From NCBI RefSeq assembly GCF_023555385.1, contig NZ_JAJSED010000001.1:682001-746000 (forward strand): 64,000 nt of DNA. The letters run 5' to 3'. The notes under the pieces are model-generated. The model did not search any database and was not told the DNA's origin. It saw only the letters and a list, made by a program, of their open reading frames with translations. Below are positions 18,849 to 33,376 of the stretch, in pieces. Position 1 is the stretch's first letter; each line of letters opens with the position of its first letter. The position numbers and the translations under genes were made by a program. The DNA is from Guyparkeria hydrothermalis. GTDB lineage: Bacteria > Pseudomonadota > Gammaproteobacteria > Halothiobacillales > Halothiobacillaceae.

Positions 18849-20528
18849 TCAGCCATCCTCGGCGTTCTGACCGGGCTCCCAGTGACTACGAATCTCGCTG
18901 AGCAGCCATTGCGTCGAGCCGTCGAAGGAACCGTCCGGACGATCCGTGCCGATGAACGGCTCGAGTTCGTTCGCCATCTGCTTGCCCAGCTCCACGCCCC
19001 ACTGGTCGAAGGAGTCGATCTGCCAGACCGCCCCGGCGACAAACACCCGGTGCTCGTACAGAGCGAGCAGCGCCCCGACGGCTTCGGGAGTCATCTGCGG
19101 GAACAGGATGGTGTTGGACGGCTGACCACCCGGGCAGACGCGGTGCGGAGCGATGCGCTCGATGGTCTCCTCGCTGGCTCCTTCCGCACGCATCTGATCC
19201 TCGATGTCTTCCTCCGTGCGACCGAGCATCAACGCACGGCTCTGCGCCACCAGGTTGGCGAGCAACTGCCGCTGCTGACTGCCGATCGGCGAATGAGTGC
19301 GAATCGCGCTGATGAAGTCGGAAGGAATCAGACGCGTGCCCTGGTGCAGCAGCTGGTAGAAGGCGTGCTGGCCGTTGGTACCCAGCCCACCCCACAGCAC
19401 CGCACTGGTATGGGAATCGACCGGCTGGCCATCGATACGGACCCGCTTGCCGTTGGATTCCATCATCACCTGCTGCAGGTGCGCGGGCAGGAACCCCAGC
19501 CGGGTGCCATAGGGGAAGATGGCCAGGGAGTCCGAACCGAGGAAATCGGCATTCCAGACGTCGATCAGGCCGAGAATCAACGGCAGGTTGTCGCGCCCGG
19601 TGTTGAGGCGGAATTCTTCGTCGAGCGCATGGGCCCCATCGAGCAGACGCTTGAAGCGATCCATGCCCAGAAACAGCGCGATCGGCAGGCCGATGGCCGA
19701 CCAGAGCGAGTAACGGCCGCCCACCCAGTCCCAGATGGGAAACATGTTGGCCGGATCGATGCCGAAGTCCCGCACGCGCTGCGTGTGGGTTGATACCGCG
19801 ACGAAATGCTTGGCGATCGCCGCCTCGTCCGGGGCGCTCTGAAGGAACCAGCGCCGCGCGGAGCGCGCATTGGCGAGGGTTTCCTGGGTGCCGAAACTCT
19901 TGGAAGCCACCACGAACAGGGTTGTTCTGGGATCGAGCACGTCCAGCTTCGAGGCCAGGTCGCTCGGCGCGATATTGGAGACGAAATGCACCCGGATGCC
20001 GCGATCCGCGTAGGAACCGAGTGCACGGCAAACCATACGGGTACCCAGGTCGGAACCGCCTACGCCTATATTGACCACGTCGGTGATCGGATCACCGGCA
20101 TAACCACGCCATTCACCCGACTGGACCGCCTCGACGAAGGTTTCCATGTGGTCGAGTACCGCATTCACCTCGGGCATGACGTCCTCGCCATCGAGGTAGA
20201 TCGGACGGTTGGAACGGTTGCGCAGTGCCACGTGCAGAACGGCACGATCCTCGCTGCCGTTGATGTGCTCGCCGTTGAACATCGCATCGCGCAATTCGAG
20301 AACCTTGCGTTCCTCGGCCAGCGCGATCAGCCCGTCGATGACGTCGTCCGTCACCCGCTGCTTCGAATAGTCGATCGACAAGCCTGCGGCATTGCCGCTC
20401 AGGCGGTTGGCGCGCTCGGGGTCGGTCTCGAACCATTCGTTCGGATGGCGGCGCATGTGTTCGGTCGCCTTGACCTCGAGCAGCTGCCATATCGGACTCA
20501 TTCGGCCGACATACCGTTCCTTTTGCAT
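18849..20528 (-). CDS. pgi: Glucose-6-phosphate isomerase
   Basis: 559 residues. It interconverts glucose 6-phosphate and fructose 6-phosphate, the branch between glycolysis/gluconeogenesis, the pentose phosphate route and glycogen. Signatures include DVVNIGVGGSDLGTRM (SIS phosphate-binding region) and VGGRYSLWSAIGLPIAL near the active site. The start is ATG 20528, which overlaps the zwf stop as TGATG and follows GGGGAGG; the adjacent TTG at 20531 would be too close to the ribosome site. It belongs to the zwf-pgi pair, with gnd just upstream. Confidence 0.97.
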   Translation of the reverse strand: MQKERYVGRMSPIWQLLEVKATEHMRRHPNEWFETDPERANRLSGNAAGLSIDYSKQRVTDDVIDGLIALAEERKVLELRDAMFNGEHINGSEDRAVLHVALRNRSNRPIYLDGEDVMPEVNAVLDHMETFVEAVQSGEWRGYAGDPITDVVNIGVGGSDLGTRMVCRALGSYADRGIRVHFVSNIAPSDLASKLDVLDPRTTLFVVASKSFGTQETLANARSARRWFLQSAPDEAAIAKHFVAVSTHTQRVRDFGIDPANMFPIWDWVGGRYSLWSAIGLPIALFLGMDRFKRLLDGAHALDEEFRLNTGRDNLPLILGLIDVWNADFLGSDSLAIFPYGTRLGFLPAHLQQVMMESNGKRVRIDGQPVDSHTSAVLWGGLGTNGQHAFYQLLHQGTRLIPSDFISAIRTHSPIGSQQRQLLANLVAQSRALMLGRTEEDIEDQMRAEGASEETIERIAPHRVCPGGQPSNTILFPQMTPEAVGALLALYEHRVFVAGAVWQIDSFDQWGVELGKQMANELEPFIGTDRPDGSFDGSTQWLLSEIRSHWEPGQNAEDG

Positions 20529-22039
20529 CAATCCTCCCCGGGGATCTTGAGATTGTTTCGCCAGCGGTGGGAATCGGAGTCGAACAGCCGGTCGGCCTCC
20601 GGCGGACCCCAGCTGCCCGCCGGATACGTCGGGATGTAGTCCCGTTCAACTGCCCAGTTGCGCAGGATCGGGTCGACCACCCGCCAGGCCCATGACACCT
20701 CATCATACCGAAGGAACAGCGTCTGGTCGCCGTTGATCGCGTCGAGGAGCAGGCTGGCATAGGCATCCAGATTGGGTGGCACGGGCCCCGTGTAACTGGC
20801 ATCCATCTGCACGGTCCGGGTCCGCATTTCCAGCCCTTCGGTCTTGATCTGCACTTCGAACCGGAAATTCTCTTCCGGCTGAATGCCGATCAGAAGCCAG
20901 TTGGGCACCGTGTTCGAGATCTGGGTCTCACGGAACAGCTGCTGGGGCGGCTCCCGAAACCGGATCGATATCTGGGAATGACTCTTGGCCAGCCGCTTCC
21001 CCGTGCGCAGGTAGAACGGCACGTCCCGCCAGCGCCAGTTGTCGATGTAGAGCTTCAGTGCCGCGTACGTCTCCGTCACCGAGTCGGCAGGAACACCCGG
21101 TTCGTCCAGGTATCCCGGCTCGTTGATGCCCTCGACGGTCCCCCGAGCGTACTGCGCGCGGAAGGCCTGAGCATGCACACCCCGATGAGAGATGGGTCGA
21201 ATGCAGCGCAACACTTTCACCTTTTCATCACGAACCGCTTCGGCATCCATCGAGGCTGGTGGTTCCATCGCCACGAGCGTGAGCATCTGCATCAGGTGGC
21301 TCTGGACCATGTCACGCAGGGCACCGGCGGAATCGTAGTAACCGCCCCGCCCCTCGATACCCTGCTGCTCGGCATGGGATATCTGGACATGATCGATGTA
21401 GTTCCGGTTCCACAACGGCTCGAGTAGCAGGTTGGCGAACCGCATCACCATGATGTTCTGCACGGTTCCCTTGCCGAGGTAGTGGTCGATGCGGAATATC
21501 TGGCGCTCGTCGAAGTACTGGTGCAGCAGACCGTCGAGCGCGTGGGCGCTGTCGACATCGTGGCCGAACGGCTTCTCGATCACGGCCCGACGACAGCCTC
21601 GGCTCTCGTCGGTCAGTCCGCAGACGCCCAGGTTGCGGCAAATCGCCCCGAAGGCCGACGGCGCGACCGCGAAATAGAAGACGACACAGTCGGGAAACTC
21701 GGCCTTTTCCAGTCGGCTCGCCAGATTCTCGAAACAACTCGACTCGTTGATATCGCCGTTTAGAAAATGCAGTTTCGGCAACAGCCGGTCGATCGCCTCG
21801 TCCTCGGGACAGGGTTCCTCTCCCCCGGCCAGACACAGGCGACGCACCTCCTCGCGCCAGGCCTCGTCATCCCAGTCGCGGCGACCGAATCCCACGATCC
21901 GGGTGCCTTCGGCCAGCCGCCCTGCCACCTCGAGTTGATAGAGAGCTGGAAGGAGCTTCTGACGCGAGAGGTTGCCCGTCGCGCCGAAGATGACGAACGT
22001 GACCGGTTGAGGTGGATTACGATGAACGGGCTTGCGCAT
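20528..22039 (-). CDS. zwf: Glucose-6-phosphate 1-dehydrogenase
   Basis: 503 residues. It oxidises glucose 6-phosphate to 6-phosphogluconolactone and reduces NAD(P)+, the first step of the oxidative pentose phosphate pathway. The dinucleotide motif is FGATGNLSRQKL (18-29), and the active-site signature is RIDHYLGKGTVQN, whose His abstracts the proton. It ends in the TGATG overlap with pgi. gnd lies 51 bases upstream on the same strand, but no lactonase gene (pgl) is present here. Confidence 0.97.
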   Translation of the reverse strand: MRKPVHRNPPQPVTFVIFGATGNLSRQKLLPALYQLEVAGRLAEGTRIVGFGRRDWDDEAWREEVRRLCLAGGEEPCPEDEAIDRLLPKLHFLNGDINESSCFENLASRLEKAEFPDCVVFYFAVAPSAFGAICRNLGVCGLTDESRGCRRAVIEKPFGHDVDSAHALDGLLHQYFDERQIFRIDHYLGKGTVQNIMVMRFANLLLEPLWNRNYIDHVQISHAEQQGIEGRGGYYDSAGALRDMVQSHLMQMLTLVAMEPPASMDAEAVRDEKVKVLRCIRPISHRGVHAQAFRAQYARGTVEGINEPGYLDEPGVPADSVTETYAALKLYIDNWRWRDVPFYLRTGKRLAKSHSQISIRFREPPQQLFRETQISNTVPNWLLIGIQPEENFRFEVQIKTEGLEMRTRTVQMDASYTGPVPPNLDAYASLLLDAINGDQTLFLRYDEVSWAWRVVDPILRNWAVERDYIPTYPAGSWGPPEADRLFDSDSHRWRNNLKIPGED

Positions 22040-22090
22040 GATGTTGACCCCGGCGGTAGCGGTGATGAGGCGTGACGGAATCCGGCAGCG

Positions 22091-23014
22091 CTAGTCCCCT
22101 CCTCGACGCTGAACCGCATGACCGCCGAACGCATTGCGCATCATGGCCAGAACGCGGTTGCCGTACCCCTCGTCGTCCTGACTCGCGAACCGCATCTGCA
22201 GGGCCAGGGTCATCACCGGCGCGGCCACGCCGAGATCGATCGCCTCGATCGCCGTCCAGCGCCCTTCCCCCGAATCGGCGACTTTCGGCTGGATGGCCTC
22301 GAGCCCCTGCCCTTCGTTCTTCAACGCCTCAGCCGTGAGGTCGAGAAGCCAGCTCTGCACCACCGAGCCCTCTCGCCACAACTCGGTGACCTGGGCGAGA
22401 TCGAGGTCGAACTCTTCCTTCTTGCGCAGCACCGCCAGCCCCTCGGCCATGGCCTGCATCATTCCGTATTCGATGCCGTTGTGGATCATCTTGACGAAAT
22501 GCCCGGAACCGGCAGGGCCAACGTGCCCCCAACCACTGTCGGGGCTCGGGGCCAGAGTCCGAATGGCGGGTTCGATGTGGGCGAAACCGGCTTCGCTGCC
22601 GCCCACCATCAGGCTGTAACCGTTCTTCAGCCCCCACACGCCCCCGGATGTGCCGCAGTCGAGGAAGTGCACACCCGCTTCTTCGACACGAGCCGCATGC
22701 GCCACGGTCTCGCTGTAGCGGGAATTGCCACCATCGACCAGCACGTCTCCGCGCTCCATTCGGGGCAGAAGTCGTTCGATCGCCGCTTGGGTCACCTCGC
22801 CGGCCGGCAACATCAGCCAGATCACGCGCGGAGCGTCCAGCGAGTCGAACACGTCCGCCTCGGTGTAGGCCGGCAACACGTTTTCCTCCTCCCGGACCAG
22901 CTCGTCGATCGGCTCGCGGCTCCGGTTGTGTGCCACCACCGTGATGCCTCCACGGGAAAGCCGGCGAGCCATGTTGGCACCCATGCGTCCAAGACCGAAA
23001 ATCGCGAGTTTCAT
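22091..23014 (-). CDS. gnd: 6-phosphogluconate dehydrogenase (decarboxylating), short form
   Basis: 307 residues. The Rossmann motif GLGRMGANM (7-15) and HNRS after strand 2 indicate a dinucleotide site; SGGVWGLKNGYSLMVGG carries the substrate-binding region, and K and N of KMIHNGIEYG are catalytic. It oxidatively decarboxylates 6-phosphogluconate to ribulose 5-phosphate. It belongs to the short (about 300-residue) GndA/YqeC-like branch rather than the 470-residue E. coli type, and members of that branch can be NAD-dependent. Coenzyme preference is not settled by this sequence. Confidence 0.9.
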   Translation of the reverse strand: MKLAIFGLGRMGANMARRLSRGGITVVAHNRSREPIDELVREEENVLPAYTEADVFDSLDAPRVIWLMLPAGEVTQAAIERLLPRMERGDVLVDGGNSRYSETVAHAARVEEAGVHFLDCGTSGGVWGLKNGYSLMVGGSEAGFAHIEPAIRTLAPSPDSGWGHVGPAGSGHFVKMIHNGIEYGMMQAMAEGLAVLRKKEEFDLDLAQVTELWREGSVVQSWLLDLTAEALKNEGQGLEAIQPKVADSGEGRWTAIEAIDLGVAAPVMTLALQMRFASQDDEGYGNRVLAMMRNAFGGHAVQRRGGD

Positions 23015-23419
23015 AACGGAATCACCCTGAGTGGAAACGAAACATCAAGAACCATCGGGCGAATCGGCATTTGCCCCATGGTTGACGAGAATTGGTCATG
23101 CAAGGTCCACGCCACGCCTACGCGTTCGCGGCGGGCCTCTTACCTGAGCGTAGTCCAGGTGAGTGTGATTTCTATGACCGCGGTAACGGCGTCCCGGACG
23201 CCCCTTGTCAGGGTCAAACCAATCCGCGAGAACTTTGGCGAGGGCGCGGCGGTCATGGTCTGTGCGGGCAAGAAGGGGCAGAAATCGATATAATGCCCGC
23301 GATTTTCTGGATGCACCCGACCGTATTCCACGGGCCACCCCCTGGGTCGGGTGCCCTCTCCGGCCGCCGCGACCCCCGGTACGGAGCCGCCTACATCAAG
23401 CCGCGAGACAACAGACGCG
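23015..23419 (+). promoter_or_regulatory. Intergenic region between gnd and ppc with the ppc promoter candidate
   Basis: Divergent promoters are expected. A perfect TATAAT is present at 23289-23294 on the plus strand, with a poor -35 (GGGCAA or CGGGCA at 17-18 bases). This implies a roughly 120-nt ppc leader and possibly activator dependence. No small gene or riboswitch was recognised. Confidence 0.5.
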
Positions 23420-26236
<2,817 letters not shown>

Positions 26237-26264
26237 GCCGCCTGCAGTCCGTGCCGTGAAAACC

Positions 26265-26292
26265 AAAAGCCACCGCGTTGCGGTGGCTTTTC
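26265..26292. terminator. Bidirectional terminator between ppc and malQ
   Basis: AGCCACCGC / GCGGTGGCT stem (26268-26276 with 26280-26288) with T-rich sequence on both strands, between two converging genes. Confidence 0.88.
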
Positions 26293-26307
26293 TCGTTTCA
26301 AAACACC

Positions 26308-27762
26308 TCAGATCAGGCGGTCGTGCGCGGCCAGCCTTATCCGGGTGCGTTCGGCCATCTCGTCATCCAGCGCACCGGCCGGTAACCGCCACGTCCAGTT
26401 GCCCTCCGAGGTGCCCGGGACGTTGATGCGCGCCTCCGAACCCAGATTCAGCAGATCCGCGACGGGCAGTATCGCCAGCGAAGCACGCGAGCCCAGAGCC
26501 ACCTCTACCAGCGCATCGGGCATCGGCGTGGCCGGATCGATGCCGGCAACGGTTTCCAGTTCTCGCCTGATCCCGGCGCGCTGGGCATCGTCAAGCGACC
26601 ACCACCATCCGAGCGTGGTGTCGTTGTCGTGCGTGCCCGTGTAGACGACGCTTTGCGGCCTATGGCGGTCGGGCCGGTGCGGGTTGCCCTCGCTGCCGTC
26701 GAAAGCGAACTGCAGCACGACCATGCCGGGCAGGCCGAAGCGATCGCGCAACGCAGTCACCTCGGGCGTTATCACTCCAAGGTCCTCGGCCACCAGCGGC
26801 AGGTCGCTGTCCCCCACCCGCCTGAGTGACTCGAGCAGGTCATCGCCTGGCGCCTCCACCCAGCGTCCGCTGGTCGCATCGTCATCCTCGGCCGGAATGG
26901 CCCAGTAGGCCGAAAACGCGCGGAAGTGGTCGATGCGCACCCAGTCGTACAATTCGAGGTGACGCGCCAACCGGGATCGCCACCAGGCAAAGTCGTCTTC
27001 CGCCATCCGCTCAAAATCGAACAACGGATTACCCCAGCGCTGGCCGGTCGCCGAAAAGTAGTCAGGCGGGACACCGGCCACCACGCTGGGCCGACCATCG
27101 ACGTCCAGATCGAACAGCGCCCGATTGGCCCAGACATCGGCCGAGTCACCGGCGACAAAGATCGGCAGATCGCCGAACAGGCAAATGCCGTTCTCCCGCG
27201 CCTGCCCCCGGAGCGCTTTCCATTGGCGATCGAGCAGGAACTGTTCGAAGGCCGCCGCCTCGATGCTACCGGCGTGCTCCTGCACGAACGCCTTCATGAC
27301 CGACGCCTCCCGATCACGCAGCCCGCTCGGCCAGTCGAACCACGACCGACCACCCTGAGTCGCGCGCACCACCATGAATCGACAATAATCGTCCAGCCAC
27401 TCGGCCTCCCGTTCACGGAAGGCGATGAACCCCTCGTACAGCGCCGGACTGGCACCCCCTCCCCGACGACGCTCGGCAACCGGTGTTCCGGGGGCGAATG
27501 CCGGGTCCGCGGCCAGATCCCGTTCATCGAGCAACGACGGCTCCAGGGCGAACGACGACAGGCACTGGTAGGGCGAACCGTCAGGATGCGTCGGACCGAG
27601 CGGCAGCATCTGCCACACCGACAGCCCCGAGCGGACCAGGAAATCAATCAGCTCACGCGCTGCCCGACCGAACCCCGGTTCCGACAGGCTGGCAACCGGC
27701 AGGAGCAATCCCGCACGCCGCCGAGTCGCCGGCGGCTCGCAGTGGCCGAGATCGTCGTTCAT
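26308..27762 (-). CDS. malQ: 4-alpha-glucanotransferase (amylomaltase, GH77)
   Basis: 484 residues, the compact GH77 form (about 500) rather than the 694-residue E. coli enzyme. It transfers maltosyl and longer units between alpha-1,4-glucans and releases glucose. Conserved regions are WQMLPLGPTHPDGSPYQCLSS (start of the barrel), VRIDHFRAF with the nucleophile Asp, VAEDLGVITPEV with the acid/base Glu, and YTGTHDNDTT with the stabilising Asp. It overlaps the GH57 gene by four bases (ATGA). It helps remodel glycogen or malto-oligosaccharides. Confidence 0.95.
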   Translation of the reverse strand: MNDDLGHCEPPATRRRAGLLLPVASLSEPGFGRAARELIDFLVRSGLSVWQMLPLGPTHPDGSPYQCLSSFALEPSLLDERDLAADPAFAPGTPVAERRRGGGASPALYEGFIAFREREAEWLDDYCRFMVVRATQGGRSWFDWPSGLRDREASVMKAFVQEHAGSIEAAAFEQFLLDRQWKALRGQARENGICLFGDLPIFVAGDSADVWANRALFDLDVDGRPSVVAGVPPDYFSATGQRWGNPLFDFERMAEDDFAWWRSRLARHLELYDWVRIDHFRAFSAYWAIPAEDDDATSGRWVEAPGDDLLESLRRVGDSDLPLVAEDLGVITPEVTALRDRFGLPGMVVLQFAFDGSEGNPHRPDRHRPQSVVYTGTHDNDTTLGWWWSLDDAQRAGIRRELETVAGIDPATPMPDALVEVALGSRASLAILPVADLLNLGSEARINVPGTSEGNWTWRLPAGALDDEMAERTRIRLAAHDRLI

Positions 27763-29462
27763 GCCTGGCCGCGGCGCATCGTTCCGCCGGTCTTCTCGCG
27801 CCCATCGTCGGGAACGGGCTCGCAGACGGGCATGTCCAGCGCCTCGGGTGGCGTTTCCTCGATCAGTTCGTACAGCCGGGCAAGCTGGAGACGGAACAGC
27901 CGATCGAAGTCCCGCACGGCGTCGGCCGGACTGTCGTCATCGAACCACCAGAACCAGTCGGATCCCTCGCAGACCGCAAGCTGCCGCGCGTTGCGTCGGG
28001 CGGTTTCGTCATCCCAGAACCCTTTTTCCTCGGCGGACAAATACGCCTCGCGTGCCTCCACCAGCCGATCCCAGGCGCGGTTCTTGGCCGCTTCCCCCAC
28101 CCAGGTGGCAAGATTTCCGTACACCCAACTGCCAGCCACGAGCGCACGCAAGGTCACTGCCGAGGGTTGCCCGGACAGATACTCGGAGAACGTGGTCATC
28201 TGCAGACGCGGATGATCGGACAGTCGCTTGTAGAGCCCGTCGAGCAGCCAGAACCCGTTGTCGGGGTAATGCTCCCAGGCATTCTCGCCGTCGAGAATGA
28301 TCGGCACGATCGGGGCGTCGACCTCGAGGTGCTTGCAGGTATCAGCGATCGAGACCAGGTGGTGAACCAGATCCCCGACGGCATCGTCGGCATGCCAGTT
28401 CTGGTAGTCGAACCCGATGCGATCGGACAGGCCGTCATCGCGGAAGAACAGACGGATGGATTGGTCCGGACGCTCATACGATCGGTGCTGACAGTGCAGT
28501 TCCTGCCGCGCGTGATTGAGGCTGTTGCGCAGCACCTGCTGGCCACTGGCCATCCAGTCGAAACCCGCCTGTGCCAGCAGACGACACGTCGGATCGGAAA
28601 TCGCCCCTTCCGACGGCCAGCACCCCGCCGGTTCGACGCGCAGCAGACGACGAAACACCTCGCGGCCGTGCTCGATGTGCCACAGCGCCCGGTCCTCGCC
28701 ACCCGGGTAGTCGGTCGCCTCAGGCTGAGGAGCGGCCGGCTCGCTCTCCGTTCCAGCCCGCAGGTCCTGAAGCAGTGGCACGATCGGGTGGGCGTAAGGT
28801 GTCATCGACAGCTCGACCTGCCCGCGCTCCGCCAGCGTCCGGTAGCGCTCGAACAATCCGGCGATGGTTTCGCCGATCAGCTCAACCAATGCCTGACGTG
28901 ACTCGGCGGAGAAATTCCCGCCCTGCTCTTCCAGGCTGGCAATGAGCGGATGGGTCTGGCGCAACGTCTCACCACACCAGGCCAGGTGGTACCAGGTCGA
29001 GAGATCGCCCAGAAAGGCATCATCGGCGTAACGCCCGGGCGCATCCGTGGCAGAAAGCGCCTCGGCCACATCGATCAGTCGATCGAACGTCGGGAAGCGG
29101 TCGATCATCCGCTCGCGGTTGGCGCGCTGCAACGCGAAGAGCGCGCGGCTGCGCTCCTCGCCGACCAGCGCTCCCGGATCGGCGAGGCTCTTGAGAACCG
29201 CATCGCGCAGGCCCTCGCTCTTCCCCGACTCTCGATATCGTGCGATTTGGGTGGCGTAGTCCTCCAGCTGCTCAAGGAGGATCGGTACGAAATTAACGAC
29301 CGCGCGCGCTTCGGGCCAGCGCTCGAGGTGCGCGGCCATGTCGACGTAATCCTTGAGCGCGTGCAGGTACGTCCAGGGCTGCTGATAAACACCGTCGCGC
29401 GGATCGCGGTATTCCGGCTGATGCATGTGCCAAAGGAACACCACGGGAAGCTTGTTCATCAT
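27759..29462 (-). CDS. Glycoside hydrolase family 57 protein (alpha-amylase / glucanotransferase type)
   Basis: About 567 residues from ATG 29462, where ATGATG follows GGGTGAC; an open frame to 29615 is not supported. The N-terminus FLWHMHQPEYRDP is GH57 motif 1, WPSEGAISD carries the family nucleophile Glu, and LDGENAWEHY is motif 4 with the acid/base Asp. GH57 enzymes act on alpha-1,4/1,6-glucans. Whether this one is an amylase, a transferase or a branching enzyme cannot be decided here. It lies between glgC and malQ, coupled to malQ by ATGA, so a role in glycogen turnover is likely. Confidence 0.88.
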   Translation of the reverse strand: MMNKLPVVFLWHMHQPEYRDPRDGVYQQPWTYLHALKDYVDMAAHLERWPEARAVVNFVPILLEQLEDYATQIARYRESGKSEGLRDAVLKSLADPGALVGEERSRALFALQRANRERMIDRFPTFDRLIDVAEALSATDAPGRYADDAFLGDLSTWYHLAWCGETLRQTHPLIASLEEQGGNFSAESRQALVELIGETIAGLFERYRTLAERGQVELSMTPYAHPIVPLLQDLRAGTESEPAAPQPEATDYPGGEDRALWHIEHGREVFRRLLRVEPAGCWPSEGAISDPTCRLLAQAGFDWMASGQQVLRNSLNHARQELHCQHRSYERPDQSIRLFFRDDGLSDRIGFDYQNWHADDAVGDLVHHLVSIADTCKHLEVDAPIVPIILDGENAWEHYPDNGFWLLDGLYKRLSDHPRLQMTTFSEYLSGQPSAVTLRALVAGSWVYGNLATWVGEAAKNRAWDRLVEAREAYLSAEEKGFWDDETARRNARQLAVCEGSDWFWWFDDDSPADAVRDFDRLFRLQLARLYELIEETPPEALDMPVCEPVPDDGREKTGGTMRRGQA

Positions 29463-29511
29463 GTCACCCATTCCCGAACTTGGCAGCAAGCCGATCGCCT
29501 GACGAGGCGAT

Positions 29512-30783
29512 TTAGCGCACCATGTGAAGCTTCTGGCCGAGCATCTGCGGGGTGACCAGCACGACGCCGTTGGGACTGACCTCGAAACGTTCGCGATCCG
29601 CGTTGGCATCGACACCGATCTTCATGTCGGGCGGGATGATGCAGCCCTTGTCGATCACGGCACGCCGAACCTCGGCGCCCTCGCCCACCTGAACGTTCGG
29701 CAGGATGACCGCATCCTCGACATAGGCCTGTTCGCGCACCATCACGTTGGAGAACAGGAGCGAATGGCGCACCACGGCCCCCGAGATGATGCAGCCGCCG
29801 CTGACCATCGAATCGATGGCCGTGCCCCGACGGCCGTCCTCGTCGAAGACGAACTTGGCGGGCGGCAGTTGCTCCTGGTAGGTCCAGATCGGCCATTCCG
29901 TGTCGTAGAGATTCAGATCCGGCTCCACCCCGATCAACTCGAGGTTCGCCGACCAATAGGAGTCGATCGTCCCGACATCACGCCAGTAGGACTGCTCGTC
30001 CTGACCCGGCTCTCGGAACGGATAGGCGAAAACCTGATGCTCCTCGATCAGTCGCGGGATCACGTTCTTGCCGAAGTCGTGTTCGGAGTCCGGATCGTCC
30101 GCGTCGCGAATGAGCTGTTCGAACAGGAAATCGGTACGGAAGACATAGATGCCCATCGAGGCCAGTGAATGATCCGGCGAACGCGGCATGGTGGGCGGAT
30201 TCTCGGGCTTCTCGACGAAACTGTGAATCCGGCCTTCCGAGTCGATATCCATCACGCCGAACGAGCGGGCCTGCTCGACGGGCACCTCGATGCAGCCCAC
30301 CGTCAGATCCGCCTCCTTCTCGACGTGATAGGCGATCATCGGCCCGTAATCCATCTTGTAGACGTGGTCGCCGGCAAGGATCAGCGTGTACTCGGCATCG
30401 TGCGCCCGCAGGATATCGATGTTCTGGTAGACCGCGTCGGCCGTGCCGCTGTACCACGACTGGTCGTTGACACGCTGCTGGGCGGGCAACAGTTCGACGA
30501 ATTCGCCACGAGCCACGTGGTTGCCGCCCCAGCCGAGTTGTACGTGCTTGATCAGCGAATGGGCCTTGTACTGCGTGAGCACCCCCATCCGCCGGATGCC
30601 GGAGTTGACGCAGTTCGACAAAGGGAAATCGATGATGCGGAACTTGCCCCCGAACGGGACGGCCGGCTTGGCCCGCCAGTCGGTCAGCTGGCGCAGGCGC
30701 GAGCCACGACCTCCGGCAAGCACCAGGGCCAGGGTGTCCCGGGTGATACGACTGACGAGTCGTTTGGGGCTATCGACAATCAT
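29512..30783 (-). CDS. glgC: Glucose-1-phosphate adenylyltransferase (ADP-glucose pyrophosphorylase)
   Basis: 423 residues from ATG 30783, with GGAGAGG upstream; in-frame ATGs at 30807 and 30855 are less likely. It makes ADP-glucose from ATP and glucose 1-phosphate, the committed step of bacterial glycogen synthesis, and is usually allosterically controlled. The nucleotidyl motif is [20 protein letters not shown], and FVEKPENPP holds the sugar-phosphate Lys. The C-terminal part is a left-handed beta-helix with hexapeptide spacing. It heads the glgC-GH57-malQ run and is divergent from glgB. Confidence 0.96.
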   Translation of the reverse strand: MIVDSPKRLVSRITRDTLALVLAGGRGSRLRQLTDWRAKPAVPFGGKFRIIDFPLSNCVNSGIRRMGVLTQYKAHSLIKHVQLGWGGNHVARGEFVELLPAQQRVNDQSWYSGTADAVYQNIDILRAHDAEYTLILAGDHVYKMDYGPMIAYHVEKEADLTVGCIEVPVEQARSFGVMDIDSEGRIHSFVEKPENPPTMPRSPDHSLASMGIYVFRTDFLFEQLIRDADDPDSEHDFGKNVIPRLIEEHQVFAYPFREPGQDEQSYWRDVGTIDSYWSANLELIGVEPDLNLYDTEWPIWTYQEQLPPAKFVFDEDGRRGTAIDSMVSGGCIISGAVVRHSLLFSNVMVREQAYVEDAVILPNVQVGEGAEVRRAVIDKGCIIPPDMKIGVDANADRERFEVSPNGVVLVTPQMLGQKLHMVR

Positions 30784-31056
30784 GTGGCCAGACCTCTCCA
30801 ACTCCATCCAATGCGAGGTTGTCACGGACCCGCTCCGGCCCGTCATCCTGATCAAGCCTAGAGACTAGCTCATCCGCATTTCCGTTGGATAACAAATTTC
30901 CCGACGCCGGGGAACCTGCCGCGTCGCGACGAGCGACCCGCAGGCAAATTCGCCGGACCTCTCGAGCTATGCCATAGTCAGTGTTCGGCGGCGAGCACCT
31001 TCAAAAGGGGCTCGCTCGGCCTGCGTCCGACATGATCAATCTCGAATCGAGACCGA

Positions 31057-33228
<2,172 letters not shown>

Positions 33229-33260
33229 CGCCGGCGAGGCGCCGGGCGCGGATGATGAGC

Positions 33261-33309
33261 CCGTGGTCGGAACACAGCAATCGGATAACATGCGATACTC
33301 CGACCACGG
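33261..33309 (+). other. Perfect 10-bp inverted repeat between glgB and glgA
   Basis: CCGTGGTCGG (33261-33270) and CCGACCACGG (33300-33309) are exact inverted copies separated by 29 bases. There is no T run, so it is not a classic terminator. It would lie in the 5' region of glgA on a glgB-glgA transcript. Confidence 0.6.
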
Positions 33310-33376
33310 TCCCCTGCCCGGATACGGCCGTGCCGTGAACTGACCACCCGCTCAATCGAATCGAGGAGATACCGAC

